DNA from: Unio delphinus
Lineage: Eukaryota; Mollusca; Bivalvia; Unionida; Unionidae
DNA length: 64,000 nt
NCBI GenBank assembly: GCA_029339505.1
Contig: JAQISU010000108.1
Location: forward strand, 20,221,501 to 20,285,500
Direction: 5' to 3'
The notes beneath the pieces were generated by a model. That model was not told the DNA's origin. It made no database searches and saw nothing but the letters and a program-made list of their open reading frames with translations. The translations under genes were made by a program, and so were the position numbers. Below, in pieces: positions 42,340 to 54,655 of this stretch; position 1 is the first letter of the stretch, and every line of letters begins with the position of its first letter.

Positions 42340-43835
42340 TATTAACATTTATCGTCTCACATTTGTATCTCGATACAAATCTTGAGCTAGCTCTATTTAC
42401 AGTAAGATATATTTCACTCTTGCTTCTTTAGTAATGACATTACAATTTCGTTTGCTCAAAGATAACTATATCCGCAGCTAATCAAAATATTAATACTAAA
42501 TGATATAATAATATCAGATACCAACAACCGTAGTTTCTAAGCATGGATGGCATTTAGAATTCAATCAAGGTTTTCAAAGCAAAGACTTACGAATACAAAT
42601 TAATGAATAGTTACATCAATTGATGAAATATTTGTGAATCAAATATTGCGGTTTTATCCCATAATAAAAACAAAACAGCACACTTTTAACGGCATATTTG
42701 CAATCTGTAAATCTTCGTGATATTAAGTACACGATATAATTCACTGAGAACGTTATGTTGTCGGCGTAAGTATTCTTGGAAAAGAACACATTGACCTTTA
42801 GCAAAATTCCGAGAGAGGGTATTGTGTCAGGCGAACAAATAAAAATATACAAATAGCAAACAAAGAATGCAAGAATGACTCACGAAAATTAATCTTCGGA
42901 GAAATTCGACATGATGAAAGCTACAAAGGAGGAAGGGGCACGTGCATTAGATAAATGAAACACTTGTTACACACCAACACCGAACTGGGTACCGCCAAGG
43001 TCAGATATCAACGTGTAAATCTTTCACAACCTTGGTGATATTAAGTTTCCTGTGCAGACTAAAGAGTACACACTGAGAAATATCAGCTCTTAACTTATTA
43101 ACCCATGTCTCCGCCTTTACTCGTTAGGAGGTAGTAGCCTACTTCAGAGCTATGTAGCTTCGATATCATTTAAGATACGCTAACGTGGGTGTTACTATAA
43201 TAAGGTAAAGATATGTAGCCCTACAATGATACCAGCTAGTCTGCACTTTCTAGTTACACTACATAAGGCATACGAATAAATGTAAATCCGGAACCCAATT
43301 TTGTTCCACCAAACGTTCGCCCGTTGTCGGAATCCGACTTTGTATCTGAATTGTACAAGTTTTGGATTCAGATCAAACGCAGACAAGTCTGATTTGTGCA
43401 CAGACCGACAAACCTTTGCTAAAAGTAAGATTTGATGGACGTTTGGAATAAAACGTGGTCTGGATAAGAAAATGATCAGTCCATTAGGTAAGAAAAGAAC
43501 AATCAAGAACTACAATGATGATCGAAATAGCAAGTGAAAACAAATGTTTCTTACTCTAGTAACAGTAAAATGATCGAAGTTAGAGGTGACAAAAACGCAA
43601 AAGAATGGTGGAATATGTATATTCCTCGCAACTATTCCAGTTGTCTCATTCGTCTATGCCAATGCATACACCCTGGATTGTCATATATGCGGTCATCATA
43701 TTGATGAAGCGTTGTGTGTACCGCGAAACTCAATGATTTCATGTTAATGTACGTGTAGTATTATACAACAATGTATATTAACGTTTACAGACGTTATTCT
43801 ATTAGAGGACTCATTGCTGATGTAGATTTGAGCCG
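42340..43835. other. Non-coding tract
   Basis: No gene supported. A phrase around GTGATATTAAG followed by CACTGAGAA occurs near 42717-42755 and again near 43033-43077, and a looser version near 47518-47570, hinting at a diverged repeat. The 103-codon frame at 43195-43506 has no recognisable motif. Confidence 0.45.
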
Positions 43836-43844
43836 ATTTGCCAC
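43836..43844. repeat. 9-bp target-site duplication, left
   Basis: ATTTGCCAC, repeated at 47405-47413 immediately outside the right inverted repeat. Confidence 0.85.
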
Positions 43845-44438
43845 TAGACCAACTTTGGTCTCTAAACCTTTTTTTTATTTTGACTTTGCGGCTTAGAGAC
43901 CAACAATGTAATGCATCTTTACGAACTGCTAGTATGAGTCCGCTTCTCAAAAAACGCGGATGCACGATATTAATTAATAAATGTATTAAACACACTAACC
44001 TTTGTACCCAGACGGTAAGTATAATCCCTCTTCTAATGATCCACTGCGTTAAATCCTTTAGAACACTCACTTTTTTAGTATAAATCCCTGTCAGAACAGA
44101 ACACCTGTGTATTTATCGGATCGTGACCTCAGATTTAAATTACCGACGCATGCGTGTAAAGCAGCATCACCAGATGGCAAGAGTAACGCGATGAAACCGT
44201 CCAGCGAGGCATATATCATTGGGAACTTACTAATGCTTGAGTGGGAGCTGTGTCGTTACGGCATATCAGAAATAGAGTGAATGATAAATAAAATGTATAA
44301 AGACCACACTGTATTCAGATGTGAAAATATGCTATACAATAAGAACAATAATAATATAAATTTATTATTATTAATATTGGCAGTATTTTCAATCATATTT
44401 AATAACATTTACAATGGTATAAACGGAAAGTTGACACA
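43845..44438. repeat. Left 594-bp inverted repeat of the transposon
   Basis: Appears identical to the reverse complement of 46811-47404 along the parts compared by eye. Confidence 0.9.
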
Positions 44439-44870
44439 CACACACATGTGTCTAGAATAGAAGAAGGGAGAGTAGAGTGTTGACCTAAATCCTTACTGCC
44501 TATGGTGTTATTTATTTTGCATCATCTTGGTATTTATTGTGATGTTATTTATTGGGAATTTGTTATTATGTTTTTAATGACCTATTAGTGTAGTAGCTTT
44601 ATGTTCCCCTTTTTAGGTTTATTGTGACCCTATTTCCATATTTGTTTGGCCCCTTGATTTAGTTCAGGTGTGTGGTTCGGTTGCTGGGTAGTGGCGATGG
44701 GTCCCTGCGGGAAATGTCCCGGGCCGTTAAGCGACACAGCCAAGTGTACAGTGTTAAAAAACATACGTAGCAATCACTTAAAAGCTAACTAGAACCAACA
44801 GGTGCTCAGAGACCTGAGCACTATAAACTAGATAGAAAAATATGATAGAGACCCAAATTAGAAAATATAA

Positions 44871-45126
44871 GGTAGTCTAAAAATCCAAAGACTATCAGGT
44901 CCAGCGACACAAGGTCGCACACTAAATAGAATAAGGAAGGAATTAATGCAGGCCCAGCAAAATTAGAACATATAAGGTAGTCAAAAGTCCAAGACTATCA
45001 GGCCCAGCAGCACAAAGCTGCAAAGTTCACCAAACAACTCAGGAAATATGACTTAACTAGATCCCCAAATAGTGCATATAAGGTGATCAAAATACCAGAT
45101 CATCAGACACAGCGACACAAGGTTGC
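44871..45126 (+). ncRNA. Three 105-nt repeats, each with two hairpins
   Basis: Units start at 44871, 44976 and 45082. Each has a first stem (GGTAGTC/GACTATC, GGTAGTC/GACTATC, GGTGATC/GATCATC), a short linker and a second stem (GCGAC/GTCGC, GCAGC/GCTGC, GCGAC/GTTGC). Where bases differ between units, both arms change together. A separate strong hairpin, GTGCTCA/TGAGCAC, lies just upstream at 44803-44821. Confidence 0.6.
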
Positions 45127-45365
45127 ATATAAAAATTACTAGGAAAACAACAACATCTAAAATGCACACTGAGCACCTAACACCAAAAAACACTGTTACA
45201 CAAAAGTTGTACACTTAAGGAACAGCACAGAGTATATAAATAGGGATAGGATACGTCCAAAGAAGCAGCCCTTGCCAGGCACTTCGCCTCGCCCACTAAA
45301 ACACCCGCAGCAACTCCACGTGCTTAACACGTCCTGAACGACCAACCAGAAACAGAATGAATTAA

Positions 45366-45592
45366 TATGAGTGTGTGCTGGAACTATTCCCACTCATATT
45401 GTATGTGGCCCTACAATCACACAGTAGTAGCTCAATAGCTACTCCGATGTGACGGCCCAAGTAATTAGTGTTCCATGAACACATAAACGCCTGCAGGGTG
45501 GCGGCTCCATTCCCACCCTCAGGATAAAGTAAATAACCGTCTTTTGACGGATAAAACAGTGATAAGAGCCCTCGGGACGAATCACTTTAAAC
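45366..45592 (+). ncRNA. Six-hairpin structured RNA domain, copy B
   Basis: Same stem order as 11092-11308: H1 AATATGAGTG/CACTCATATT; H2 nested GGCC/GGCC, TCACA/TGTGA and AGTAGCT/AGCTACT; H3 GTGTTC/GAACAC; H4 CCTG/CAGG with GGGTGG/CCACCC; H5 CCGTC/GACGG; H6 AGTGAT/ATCACT. Loop or linker words conserved with copy A include GTGTGTGCTGG, CTATTCCCACTCA, GACGGCC, CCATTCC and ATCACTTTAA, while most stem arms differ in compensating ways. Confidence 0.6.
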
Positions 45593-45617
45593 ACATACTA
45601 TCATCATCATCACACAC

Positions 45618-45622
<5 letters not shown>

Positions 45623-45694
<72 letters not shown>

Positions 45695-45880
45695 TATATG
45701 TTAATACTCTACATATAAGAAAAACATTATTATAGTGAACATTATTAATAACATTTGCAATGGTATTTATGGAGAAAAAAAACCACACACACACATGTTA
45801 ATACTCTACATTACTTATAAGAAAAACATGATTATTATAGTGAACATTATTGATAACATTTCCAATGGTATTTATGACAC

Positions 45881-45937
<57 letters not shown>

Positions 45938-45986
45938 TACATACATACATACATACATACATACATACATACATACATACATACAT
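45623..45986. repeat. (AT)n, (CA)n and (CATA)n microsatellites with a local duplication
   Basis: (AT)n at 45623-45691, (CA)n about 45880-45930, (CATA)n about 45931-45986. Between them ATGTTAATACTCTACAT and AAGAAAAACAT recur, a duplicated block of about 100 bp (45699-45770 and 45796-45878). The block's start is also found inverted at 46706-46733. Confidence 0.9.
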
Positions 45987-46529
45987 TGTAAAGTGCCGCC
46001 GGTTAACAAAGGTTATTAGTACAATATTGCACAAGCCGCTGGTCAGAGGTTATATACGTAGTATATATTTCTCTGATTCTGGGGTCCGACACCCCCACCC
46101 CACCTCCCTTCCCTATACATTCGCCCGATCGGAATAAATGCTATTCCTATGGACCTTTTGAAACCCGTCTATCAAGATGCCAAAAATGCCACTTAGGGTC
46201 GAAATGTCACCTTATAATTTGTTTCCAATCGCTCTGACAGCTCTGCGTGAGGGATCACATATTTTACGCGTGTCAAACACTCAGCCCGCTTTCACTCTAA
46301 ATATTGTAATAGTCTGACCGAGGTAAACTAACATTCTTTTTGTTCAACACTCTACTCCAAGACAGTTAATTGTCGGCGAGCCTACGAATTAATTACTGAA
46401 TTTCACTGACGAAAAATTTGGCACTTGACATACATACATACATACATGACAGAATTATCAAGGAATTTCGAAGATCCTCAAGCATAATTCGCTACATATG
46501 TGTTATAATTTTACACCATAATATTTAAA

Positions 46530-46670
46530 TTAAAAACAATATTTTCTTCCTTTTTGTCTATTGCATTGACAAGTGTTACGACAATTTGCACAACAATTAC
46601 ATTTGTCGCAAGAGCATATAGTGCAACTTCCCGTGGAACATTCGTTTAGTTCAGCTGGAAGTTTATCCAT
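46530..46670 (-). CDS. 46-residue cysteine-rich ORF (metallothionein-like)
   Basis: From ATG 46670 to TAA 46530-46532. Eleven of 46 residues are Cys, in patterns CTICSC, CDKCNCC, ANCRNTCQC: repeated CxC, CxxC and CC as in metal-thiolate proteins. There are no aromatic residues before the last three codons, and Lys/Arg are interspersed, as in metallothioneins. It is shorter than mollusc metallothioneins (about 70 residues) and aligns to none that I can recall. It lies in the interior of the transposon near the right inverted repeat, so it could be captured cargo, an exon, or chance. No upstream exon was identified. Confidence 0.4.
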   Translation of the reverse strand: MDKLPAELNECSTGSCTICSCDKCNCCANCRNTCQCNRQKGRKYCF

Positions 46671-46730
46671 TTCGGTGATCGACAAGGCGTCAAGAATTTT
46701 TAATAATGTTTTTCTTATATGTAGAGTATT

Positions 46731-46733
<3 letters not shown>

Positions 46734-46794
<61 letters not shown>
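46734..46794. repeat. (AT)n microsatellite
   Basis: Long AT run just inside the right inverted repeat. Confidence 0.95.
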
Positions 46795-46798
<4 letters not shown>

Positions 46799-46810
46799 TG
46801 TGTGTGTGTA

Positions 46811-47404
46811 TGTGTCAACTTTCCGTTTATACCATTGTAAATGTTATTAAATATGATTGAAAATACTGCCAATATTAATAATAATAAATTTATATTATTA
46901 TTGTTCTTATTGTATAGCATATTTTCACATCTGAATACAGTGTGGTCTTTATACATTTTATTTATCATTCACTCTATTTCTGATATGCCGTAACGACACA
47001 GCTCCCACTCAAGCATTAGTAAGTTCCCAATGATATATGCCTCGCTGGACGGTTTCATCGCGTTACTCTTGCCATCTGGTGATGCTGCTTTACACGCATG
47101 CGTCGGTAATTTAAATCTGAGGTCACGATCCGATAAATACACAGGTGTTCTGTTCTGACAGGGATTTATACTAAAAAAGTGAGTGTTCTAAAGGATTTAA
47201 CGCAGTGGATCATTAGAAGAGGGATTATACTTACCGTCTGGGTACAAAGGTTAGTGTGTTTAATACATTTATTAATTAATATCGTGCATCCGCGTTTTTT
47301 GAGAAGCGGACTCATACTAGCAGTTCGTAAAGATGCATTACATTGTTGGTCTCTAAGCCGCAAAGTCAAAATAAAAAAAAGGTTTAGAGACCAAAGTTGG
47401 TCTA
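46811..47404. repeat. Right 594-bp inverted repeat of the transposon
   Basis: Inverted match of 43845-44438, followed by the ATTTGCCAC duplication at 47405-47413. Confidence 0.9.
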
Positions 47405-47413
47405 ATTTGCCAC

Positions 47414-48520
47414 CAAAGCATATTTGTCAAGTTTGGTAGTCGTGTTGTGGCTGGTATTAATCCAGGTGAGTTTGTGATTTTGAAACTGGCACATGTAAAC
47501 GTTAAACGTCGGCTTTCATGATATTAGTATCAAGTTCAAAGGCCACTTTGTGGTTGAGCTCACTGAGAAAGATGGAATCAGAGACGCTGGCGTGTCGATT
47601 GTTTTTATCAATGACTTTCAATAATGGCCAATATTGAAATAGTAATATTTGCAAGATGAAATCGCTCACGTACCCGAACCAAAGTGTGTGTTAAATTTAT
47701 TTGGTGTAGGCGAATAACTATTAGTAATAGAATGAGTGAAACACGATTTCCCCAATGATGAGGTGGCATTCACAGATATATCTGCCCAGTTCAATTATAT
47801 CGAACTTTTCTTAGGCCAGCATTGACTCAGCTAGCATCAACAAATGACAACCTGGACAATCGTAGCTGACTCTTTTAAAACACATAATACTAAACTGCGA
47901 GAAATCATATCAACAAATCAACAATTACGAACGCCATCGGAACCGCTATACCATCTCCAGAAGCTAGCGCGGAGCAGAACTCCAATATAAGTCCGGCAAA
48001 CACGATGACAGCAACATGTTGACTTTAATAGCTATTCTAGAATACTGCCGATCACTCACTTATGAAGGTCTGTAGCGGTGACGTAAGGGCATAACACACA
48101 CTGCTGAAACTCCAGACAAGATCCGACCTCATAGATTCCACAACTGCCTCAGGAGGACTTAACTTAATGTCATTTTCTCAAATTTGCAAGAAAACAAAGT
48201 CGGGCACTTAAAAACAAAACACAAAAAAGTCGAATCCTCCTATATAAAATCCAATACTCAATGGAATTCAGTACAATAACTCGGATACCGATAGCAGTGT
48301 TGGAACGTCGCTACGACTTATCCATTTCCACATATGATGAGATGCATCCTCGATGCAAACCACTATCGAAAGGGGAAAACACCTTTATATATTTATGCTT
48401 TCATTAACGGTACTTTTGATGGTTTAGCAGAGAAGAAATCTAAAAATGTAATTGCATATAAACCACACCAGTAGTCCAAAGATTAGTAATCCCCTAGTAA
48501 AACCAATAAAAAATAAAAAC
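47414..48520. other. Non-coding tract with weak coding-like remnants
   Basis: Short open stretches such as VKFGSRVVAGINPGEFVILKL (47427-47490) and HDISIKFKGHFVVELTEKDG (47517-47575) look protein-like but are in different frames, lack a recognisable family and end at stops. This may be another dead element. Confidence 0.35.
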
Positions 48521-48524
48521 CAAC

Positions 48525-48581
<57 letters not shown>
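48525..48581. repeat. (GA)n microsatellite
   Basis: Uninterrupted GA run of about 57 bp. Confidence 0.95.
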
Positions 48582-49985
<1,404 letters not shown>

Positions 49986-49990
49986 TTTAT

Positions 49991-50884
49991 TTATTTCTTT
50001 TCGTTTTCCTTTTCCTGCTCTTCGTGAGCTTTTTCAAGGTATTTCGGCAAGTTTAGTTCACTTGAGTTTTCTGGTAATATATCCTGGTATTTCTTCATTT
50101 CTTCATCAATTCTAATTCTAGCGAACTCAAATAAGTGATTTGTATACACCGTTCTATTGTTTTCGGAAACCATTTTATCGACCTCTTTGATTAATTCTGT
50201 AACCTCTTGTCTGCGTTTTCCTGGGTCTGTCTCCATGTTATTCATGAGTATACAGCGGGACTTACATTCCTTCACAAGTGCACCCAATTCTCCTCTCTGG
50301 GATGATAGGTATTTCTGAAAAGTTGTTTTTTTCTTGGCAACTTCCATCTGTCGAAAGAAATCGTCACCGTGCGTGAAGAGAAGAATAACATACTTCATGA
50401 AGATATCTTCTCCGAACATCTTTTTCAGCAATATTACTGCCATCTTTTCTTCATTGGTCATCTTGACCATGGGATTCAGCACGATAAGAAATGCATGGAA
50501 TCCCTCAGGCCGAAGGGTAATAGCATGGGATATTTCCAGCAAAGCCGAATCAGGATCTTTGGTGTCCATCGTTCCCGGAGTATCCACCAGGAAGATTTCT
50601 CTTTCTCCAATAACTCCATGTTCCATTTTGCACCTTTTCGTAACTGAGGTAGATGACATCTGGGACTCAAATCGTGTATCCCCAAAGATGCTGTTGGCAG
50701 TTGCACTCTTCCCATGACCAGTCTTGCCTAAAAGGACAAGGCTAAGAGGCATTATATGGGGTAGATTCTCAAGAGGTGTTTCTGTAGTAGGATTAGCCTG
50801 ATGGTTGTGTTCTAGAGTATTGTGTTTTTCCGACGCGAACAGCTTGGGAAACTTGTTTCTCAATGTCGACTTTATTGAATCCAT
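49991..50884 (-). CDS. GIMAP/AIG1-family GTPase (coding exon)
   Basis: 297 residues from ATG 50884. AIG1-type GTP-binding domain: G1 LVLLGKTGHGKSATANSI, G2 region SSTSVTKRC, G3 FLVDTPGTMD, the conserved GIMAP box LRPEGFHAFLIVLNP, G4-like LLFTHGDD, and G5 LMNN. The C-terminal part is helical and charged, ending EEQEKENEKK, without a transmembrane helix. Four bases before the ATG the sequence TTTGCTTTGTTTCTAG is a clear splice acceptor (minus strand, 50889-50904), so the start lies at the beginning of an internal exon and the 20 codons upstream in frame are intron. GIMAPs act in immune-cell survival and autophagy-lysosome handling in vertebrates and are expanded in molluscs; the role here is inferred. 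Confidence 0.92.
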   Translation of the reverse strand: MDSIKSTLRNKFPKLFASEKHNTLEHNHQANPTTETPLENLPHIMPLSLVLLGKTGHGKSATANSIFGDTRFESQMSSTSVTKRCKMEHGVIGEREIFLVDTPGTMDTKDPDSALLEISHAITLRPEGFHAFLIVLNPMVKMTNEEKMAVILLKKMFGEDIFMKYVILLFTHGDDFFRQMEVAKKKTTFQKYLSSQRGELGALVKECKSRCILMNNMETDPGKRRQEVTELIKEVDKMVSENNRTVYTNHLFEFARIRIDEEMKKYQDILPENSSELNLPKYLEKAHEEQEKENEKK

Positions 50885-50944
50885 TGTTCTAGAAACAAAG
50901 CAAAAAAAAATAAATTTAACAGCCGGATTATTCGAAGTGCACAT

Positions 50945-52530
50945 TACATTCTAAGTTTAAATCCTAAACACTTGCTAAACCTCGTTGCCCTGTGAAAACC
51001 GAAAATACAAGCGAAGATCTCCTATAAACAATTGTCCTAAATGAGTTGTAATGACTATGCAAAAAAATATCAAGAGCGAGCTATCGCTCACATAGCCAGA
51101 AAGCACATATAAGTATTTACAAAATAAAGTTTGTATTGTGGTGAAAAATCAATGCAAAATGATAGGTGTTTTTGTTTACGACGTAAGTGACGATATACAG
51201 GTTTATGAAACATATCACATCAGTTATTCTGCTTCTTTACAAGTTGGGGAGAAATACATTTAGCTATATATCTTAAGTTAAATTAATACATGTGGCGCAG
51301 TTTGATTCAACTGTTTGCTTAAATACGATACACAATTTCTTTAAATAGCGATACACAATTACAATAAATAGCGATACACAATTACAATAAATACGATACA
51401 CAAAAACGTTAAATAGCGATACACAATTACTTTAAATTATGATACATAATTACTTTAATTACCGATACACGATAATTTATAATAACGATACGCCTCTGTG
51501 GAAAGATGGTGACACTGGCAGTTTTCCGGACTGAGACATAATATATTTCAATCAGTGTAGAAGTTTCATAACAATACATTCATAAGTTCAATATTTAGAT
51601 ATCACACGGAACATTGAAACTAAACCATGAACTGGAATATAATCGTGGAATTCCTTTTGGGAAGAGAAGAAAGATGGGAGGCTTAACTGTATTTTTGGTT
51701 CGTTTTGTTCATGCACACGAAGTTGATTTTTATTTCAAGTTACAAAATTGTCACGCATCTGTTACAGGCCATACTTGTATTGATGGTGCGTTTTATGTAG
51801 ATCCTGCGCTAAATACATTTAACTCAAAATTAAAATAGCAGGACGCATTCCAATGTCCTAGCTTAAAATGTCTGCACAGACGTTACGGAAGAAATGCCTT
51901 TGCAACATACATACTCCCTAATTGAACAAAATTGCATTGTTTCCCTCAGATATTAATATTGATGACGTTGGAAAAAATTGGATATGATTATCAGTATTAT
52001 TGTTTTATTACAGCATCGGATGCCGATCTATTAAATTTGGGATGGAAGGACGGTATAGTTAAAATGTTGCGGAAGGGTTCCAAACTTTCAAAGGGACCCT
52101 GACTTTCCTAAAAAGGGCACAACAGCATAAGTTTATGTGTCTACTTACTCATAGTGTACGTAATACCCCAAAACGTGCTCCAGAAAAAAAACAATTATCA
52201 AATTTCAACTGACATGTAACTTTACAGGTGTGTGTATGCACGGGTTTGTTTTTGCCTTCTGGGATCTGAAAGCCCTCCCCCTCAAAAAAAAAAAAGTATT
52301 TTTTACATAAATCTGTTACTGGTTTGAGGCGTTTCAAAATGTCTTTCCAGCCAGTGTATTTTTGTACTTTAACACAAGATAAATTATATGCATATCGTTA
52401 AACGACATAATCCAAAGGTACAAGATGCTAAAAGTAATATTATTAATTAGAATAACTTTGGAGTTCTGTAAAGTACAAGGCGTGTACTGAAGAACATACC
52501 TTGTTTTATTCTCTTAGAGATACAGCCTGC
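50945..52530. other. Non-coding tract upstream of the GIMAP gene
   Basis: Should contain the 5' exon and promoter of the GIMAP gene, which I could not locate. Holds the minisatellite at 51321-51492. The 74-codon frame at 51614-51838 has no motif. Confidence 0.5.
51321..51492 (+). repeat. Minisatellite of about 22 bp, eight copies
   Basis: Imperfect copies of GCGATACACAATTAC(A/T)(A/T)TAAATA. Confidence 0.9.
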
Positions 52531-52531
52531 G

Positions 52532-52701
52532 TTTGAAGAGCTTCACTTTATAACAGATTCCCAGCTATCATTCACATTGGTATAATTCCTTTTGAAGAGC
52601 TGGACTTTATACCAGGTTCCCAACTATCATTAACGTTGGTATAATTCCTTTTGACGAGCTTGGCTTTGTACCAGATTCCCAACTATCATTAACGTTGGTT
52701 A
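52532..52701 (+). repeat. 64-bp tandem repeat, about 2.6 copies
   Basis: The unit runs from GAAGAGCT to CCTTTT and includes CAACTATCATTAACGTTGGT; copies start near 52535, 52594 and 52658. Confidence 0.9.
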
Positions 52702-52950
52702 GTAAAGTATAAGTTGCAATCCGACATGATATATTACACCAACAACTTACTTGCGAATTCGATTCAGAGAATCAATGATCATACACGTAAGTGGAAAACG
52801 CTTGTTCACCCTGGAAAACCCATGTCTATTTATATCACAGATGTTGAATAATTCCCAAAAAATTGTCGATCTGCTATAACGTCCCAGGGCACTGCCGGGA
52901 AAATTTAATTGCACAGAAATTTTGGAGAGTAAAGGTAACTTATTTGAGCA

Positions 52951-52952
<2 letters not shown>

Positions 52953-53013
<61 letters not shown>
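52953..53013. repeat. (CT)n microsatellite
   Basis: CT run of about 60 bp followed by GCACACACACACA. Confidence 0.95.
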
Positions 53014-53016
<3 letters not shown>

Positions 53017-53490
53017 CACACACACACAACAAAAATCTTTATTTACGAAATAGAGTGTATTTTTTTATGGTTATCCTGATTATTTATTTTAGTTTTCGGT
53101 TTAGAGGGTATGTGAGCATCATCAACACGGTTACAATTATACAATTTAAATTAATGCCAACCTTATAAAAATCAACGTTACGTTTAAAGTAGATAGCAAT
53201 TAATATTTTCAGGGTAGTTAATTCACCAAATAGTCTACAACTAATGGCTGAAAAGCGTTTTCCTTATATTCGTGATAAATATGAAATATAGTCTTATTTC
53301 CTGGGACCTGATTTTTTCGGTCGCTTCATGAGCGCATGTCATCTCTCATTATTATGTCATGAATTTTATATCGACTCTTATCTTATCATGAAGTACTTGC
53401 CCCGTACTAGGACATGAATCACTAGAATTATTGTATTTATTTTATACAAGTCAGAGAAAATAACCAAGAAGAACTTCACAAGCTGAGGAA

Positions 53491-54655
53491 ATGAGTGATA
53501 GATCTCTTGAAGAGAGAGTGGTGAGTTATTTCTAAAGTTATTCAGGTTCCTTTCTAATCATGGTTATAATTCGAAATACAGTTTTTTAATTAAAGTCGTC
53601 AATATTTGAAAAAGACGATTAATGCTTTCGTGTATCAATTTCAAGACAAAACGTTCTTAAAGACATATTATCACATGTATGCCTTTATGCACTACAGTTG
53701 TTATGAAAGAAAATGAAATACTTCTCTCAGACAAAGTATGATAAAATATCTAGTTAAGATGCCAACAAAGGAGATACACTTTTGTAAGAGAAAAGAATCA
53801 GCCAGATCGAGATTATCTGAAAATTTTGTTTCATCTCAATACTCCAAATTTCAAATGAGATCACGTTGTGTCATGTATACCATATGCATTCGGTAGGATG
53901 ATCAAATAAGATATTTTTTTTTTCTTTTCAAGAGAAACATAGAGCAAAAAAAGGAAATTGAGGAAATTGTGAGAGTTGAAGTGGCGAAACAAGTAGAGCA
54001 AGTACAAAAAGAAATTGCGGAAATTGTTAGAGTTAAAGTGGCGAAAGAAGTAGCTGCGAAAGCTAAAAATGAGGGTTCAGGATGCTTTCCGCCAAATTCA
54101 TTCGTCCAGCTTGAGGATGGAAAACATGTGCCGATGGCTGATCTCCGTGTTGGGCAGAAGGTACAGTCGTCATTTTCTAATGGGAAAGCAATACACAGTA
54201 GTGTGTACTTCATTGCCCACCAGGATGACAAGTGTTCTGCAAAATACATAAGTATACGAACACCGTGGCATACAATTAAACTAACGCCAGATCATCACAT
54301 CTTCATAAATGATTGCGGTCACACCGTTCCGGCCAGAGACGTCAAAGTCGGAGACACAGTCCTGGTTGTCAGTAAAGATAACACACGCCTAGAAGAAGAG
54401 ATGGTCACAGAATTATCAAGATCCACAGATGTCGGTATTTACGCCCCAATTACAATGTCCGGAACCATCATCGTCAACAGCGTGCTTGCCTCCTGTTACG
54501 TTGACGTCGTTCCTCCACAAATTGCTCATCCCTTGTTGTGGCCTGCAAGACAATTGTATCACCTGGCTCCATCCTTGTCATCTGCCACAAATATACATGG
54601 GAAAGATGGAATGCCCATTTGGGTAAAATGGTTCATGGACAATGTCCTTAACTAA
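53491..54655 (+). CDS. Hedgehog-type Hint (Hog) domain protein, two exons
   Basis: Exon 1 53491-53520 codes ten residues starting MSDRSLEERV and is followed by the donor GTGAGT. Exon 2 53933-54655 follows a polypyrimidine tract and AG (53921-53932); both phases agree, giving about 250 residues. After a coiled-coil segment (EQVQKEIAEIVRVKVAKEV and neighbours) a Hint domain begins at GCFPPNSFVQLEDG, the nucleophile Cys being the first Cys. TPDHHIFI holds the conserved Thr-x-x-His, and the end GTIIVNSVLASCYVDVV and AHPLLWPARQ is the signature of Hedgehog C-terminal domains. Hint domains self-cleave, in Hedgehog with cholesterol transfer. There is no Hedge domain and no signal peptide, so the substrate is unclear. 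The exon 1 assignment is inferred from splice signals. Confidence 0.85.

Larger units (their letters stand above)
44452..45610 (+). mobile_element. Retroposon-like element, copy B (3' part)
   Basis: A 1,159-bp insert within the interior microsatellite of the transposon. CACACACATGTGT (44439-44451) and CACACACGTGTGT (45611-45623) flank it, matching at 12 of 13 bases, as a target duplication would. It has no ORF, contains three 105-nt two-hairpin repeats, and ends with the six-hairpin domain shared with copy A and an (ATC)n tail. Its start corresponds to no part of copy A that I can align, so it may be a 5'-truncated member of a related family. Confidence 0.55.
43845..47404. mobile_element. Terminal-inverted-repeat DNA transposon, non-autonomous (Mutator-like by duplication length)
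   Basis: A 3,560-bp unit with inverted repeats at 43845-44438 and 46811-47404 (594 bp each, no length difference) and a 9-bp duplication, ATTTGCCAC. Duplications of 9-11 bp with long inverted repeats are typical of Mutator-like elements; that assignment is inferred because no transposase is visible. The tip TAGACCAACTTTGGTCT is itself palindromic. The 2.4-kb interior holds retroposon copy B, several microsatellites and a 46-codon Cys-rich ORF. The frame seen in each inverted repeat (81 and 67 codons) is the same sequence and is probably not a gene. Confidence 0.8.

Noticed and set aside
43838..44083. 81-codon frame, also found inverted at 47166-47369
   Set aside because: It is the same sequence in both inverted repeats of the transposon; no protein family features and no sign of coding.
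47405..47650. Possible further viral or transposon ORF (KFGSRVVAGINPG, HDISIKFKGHF)
   Set aside because: Frames are short, shifted and without recognisable motifs; kept only as a note in the non-coding tract.
50334..50717. Overlapping + strand frames in the GIMAP gene
   Set aside because: Shadows of a clear GTPase exon on the other strand.
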